This document shows, piece after piece, positions 63,100 through 64,000 of a stretch of 64,000 bases of DNA (the stretch's first letter is position 1; each line of letters begins with the position of its first letter). Position numbers and translations under genes: made by a program. Source of the stretch: JABSQH01 sp039177505 (lineage in GTDB: Bacteria; Actinomycetota; Acidimicrobiia; Acidimicrobiales; Ilumatobacteraceae). The DNA is taken from NCBI GenBank assembly GCA_039177505.1, contig JBCDFR010000002.1:1-64000 (forward strand). The letters are read 5' to 3'. Under the pieces are notes generated by a model that was not told the origin of the DNA, searched no databases, and saw only the letters and a list, made by a program, of their open reading frames with translations.

Positions 63100-63663
63100 T
63101 TAGATGCTGTCGCGGGCGGCGCGCGACGTCGCAATCGGGGCAACCCCCGATGGTCCAACGGCGCCAGGCTTCTCGGACGGTGCCGCGCTCTTGGCGCTGA
63201 CCTTCTTCTTGGCGCTGACCTTCTTGGCGCTGACCTTTTTCTTTGCGTTGACCTTCTTCTTTGCGTTGATCTTGTTCTTGGCGCTGGTCTGCTTCTTGGC
63301 CGTTGTTTTCTTCTTTGCGGTCGTCTGCTCGGCCGGCGCACCATCATCGGCGGCCTCCGAGTTCGGCTGCTCCACGCGTACGGTGAGTGTTTCGGCGAGG
63401 CTTTCGAAGCGATCTTCCAGTTCGTCGAAGCGGTCGGACATCCAGTTCACCTGCTTGGTCAACTCGCGCTGGACCGTCTCGTTCCACTTGTCGGACGTCT
63501 CACGACCTCGTGACAGCAGTTCCTGTACCGCCTTGTCGGCCTCGGACTTGCGGACATCTCCCGCCTTGACCATCTGTTTGACGATCGACTCGGCCTGCTT
63601 GCGAGTGATGTTCGTGAACTCGACGCCGGCGTCGATCAGTCGCTGAAGGGTGGACTTGGCCAT
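63100..63663 (-). CDS. Phasin-like protein with lysine-rich repeat tail
   Basis: 187 residues. The first 95 residues are amphipathic helix without a signal: TRKQAESIVKQMVKAGD and an E/D/R-rich stretch resemble phasin or PHA-granule/'poly(hydroxyalkanoate) regulator' proteins. The next about 50 residues are a repetitive Lys/Ala tail of AKKKV-type units (AKKKVNAKKKVSAKK), similar to histone H1 or HupB-like DNA-binding tails. So it could be a DNA-binding, nucleoid or PHA-related protein. Between tlyA and a HAD gene; actinobacteria often have such a small gene here. Confidence 0.78.
   Translation of the reverse strand: MAKSTLQRLIDAGVEFTNITRKQAESIVKQMVKAGDVRKSEADKAVQELLSRGRETSDKWNETVQRELTKQVNWMSDRFDELEDRFESLAETLTVRVEQPNSEAADDGAPAEQTTAKKKTTAKKQTSAKNKINAKKKVNAKKKVSAKKVSAKKKVSAKSAAPSEKPGAVGPSGVAPIATSRAARDSI
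63186..63320 (-). repeat. Imperfect tandem repeat coding the Lys/Ala tail
   Basis: About seven imperfect 15-18-base units of the form GCGCTGACCTTCTTCTTG (plus strand) encode the AKKKVSAKKK-like tail of the phasin-like protein. Units differ at third codon positions, so it is an old, purifying-selected repeat rather than a recent slip. Confidence 0.75.
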
Positions 63664-63706
63664 GCCCTCAGGCTAGTGGTGTGACCCGCAGCGCACCGCG
63701 AGAACC

Positions 63707-64000
63707 TCAGGTTGTCAACGAGCGTGCGACCGCCGCGAGGTCCGCCACGTCGAGCGCAACGGCAACGTCTGCGGGCACTCGCTGACCCGATGGAAGGACG
63801 CCGCTGCGGACCTGGGCGTACCGGCAGCCGAGGCGCGCCGCGAAGAGACCGTCGGTTTCTGGGCGGTCGCCGACCATGAGTGCCCGTTCAGCCACGCCGC
63901 CGAGCACGTCGTCGACGATCAGGGCGGCCATGGGGGCTTCGGGCTTTCCCGCGACGACAGCATCGACACCTGCGGCGACCTCGAGCGCTGCGACCAATGG
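63707..64000 (-). CDS. HAD superfamily sugar phosphatase (NagD/HAD-IIA type), C-terminal part
   Basis: 97 residues visible; the gene's 5' end lies past position 64000. GKPEAPMAALIVDDVLGG is the HAD-IIA GKP motif, and MVGDRPETDGLFAARLG holds the metal-binding motif IV Asp pair. The usual VRTGV loop is VRSGVLPSGQ here. Members are NagD-like phosphatases of sugar phosphates. Actinobacteria, mycobacteria included (Rv1692 from memory), have this gene near tlyA. Confidence 0.85.
   Translation of the reverse strand, partial: PLVAALEVAAGVDAVVAGKPEAPMAALIVDDVLGGVAERALMVGDRPETDGLFAARLGCRYAQVRSGVLPSGQRVPADVAVALDVADLAAVARSLTT

Noticed and set aside
1..64000. CRISPR arrays, insertion sequences, phage genes
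   Set aside because: No spaced direct repeats, transposase or phage structural motifs seen on either strand; the only recombinase is chromosomal XerD.

Overview
The window looks like a chromosomal segment of a high-GC actinobacterium, most likely class Acidimicrobiia (Ilumatobacter-like). This rests on strongly GC-biased codons, frequent GTG/TTG starts and 1-4 nt gene overlaps, the actinobacterial gene order HAD - tlyA - nadK - recN - pyrG - NUDIX - xerD ... scpA - scpB - rluB, and decaprenyl-phosphate-arabinose genes. The taxon is an inference; there is no rRNA in the window.

Regions. (1) 0-6.2 kb: the tail of an NTF2-like gene, a small ABM-like protein, tRNA-Pro(GGG), a decayed 5'-nucleotidase end, a flavodoxin-like reductase, then the minus-strand block DUF512/PDZ protein - Der GTPase - zinc-ribbon protein, with ispH divergent. 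(2) 6.2-25.4 kb, accessory metabolism: acyl-CoA dehydrogenase and flavin reductase facing a GlxA-type regulator plus DJ-1 enzyme pair; a SirB1-like protein; a coupled chain of acyl-CoA synthetase, methyltransferase, glycerophosphodiesterase and gamma-glutamyltransferase that runs into the wreck of an ABC transporter (ATPase start fused to permease end, only the binding protein intact); a carbamoylase-type amidase; an M50 protease; a three-subunit molybdenum hydroxylase with a phosphoribosyltransferase. (3) 23.6-40.3 kb: a surface-glycan locus with a PIG-V-like mannosyltransferase, two very large AftD-like (DUF3367) arabinofuranosyltransferase paralogues, an O-acyltransferase with SGNH domain, a GT39 enzyme and two polyprenyl-phosphate GT2 synthases. 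(4) 40.3-44.6 kb: a single-domain HPPD-like protein, a DUF6314 protein, a FOXRED2-like flavoprotein and an EamA transporter. (5) 44.6-50.3 kb: GT4, DprE2, DprE1, a methyltransferase, UbiA-type phosphoribosyltransferase and a HAD phosphatase, which together form most of the decaprenyl-phosphoryl-arabinose (DPA) pathway. (6) 50.3-64 kb: conserved housekeeping genes (aroA, tyrA, rluB, scpB, scpA, trpS, HD protein, xerD, NUDIX, pyrG, recN, nadK, tlyA, phasin-like protein, HAD phosphatase).

How it fits together. UbiA would make polyprenyl-phosphoryl-phosphoribose, a phosphatase (perhaps the adjacent HAD protein) would remove the phosphate, DprE1/DprE2 would epimerise ribose to arabinose, and the AftD-like GT-C enzymes would use the lipid-linked arabinose outside the membrane. 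The window therefore predicts an arabinan-containing envelope polymer in a lineage not usually discussed with the mycolic-acid bacteria. That is the most interesting system here. The next most interesting features are the decayed ABC operon, the FOXRED2-like flavoprotein, and the DprE1 that lacks the cysteine targeted by covalent benzothiazinones.
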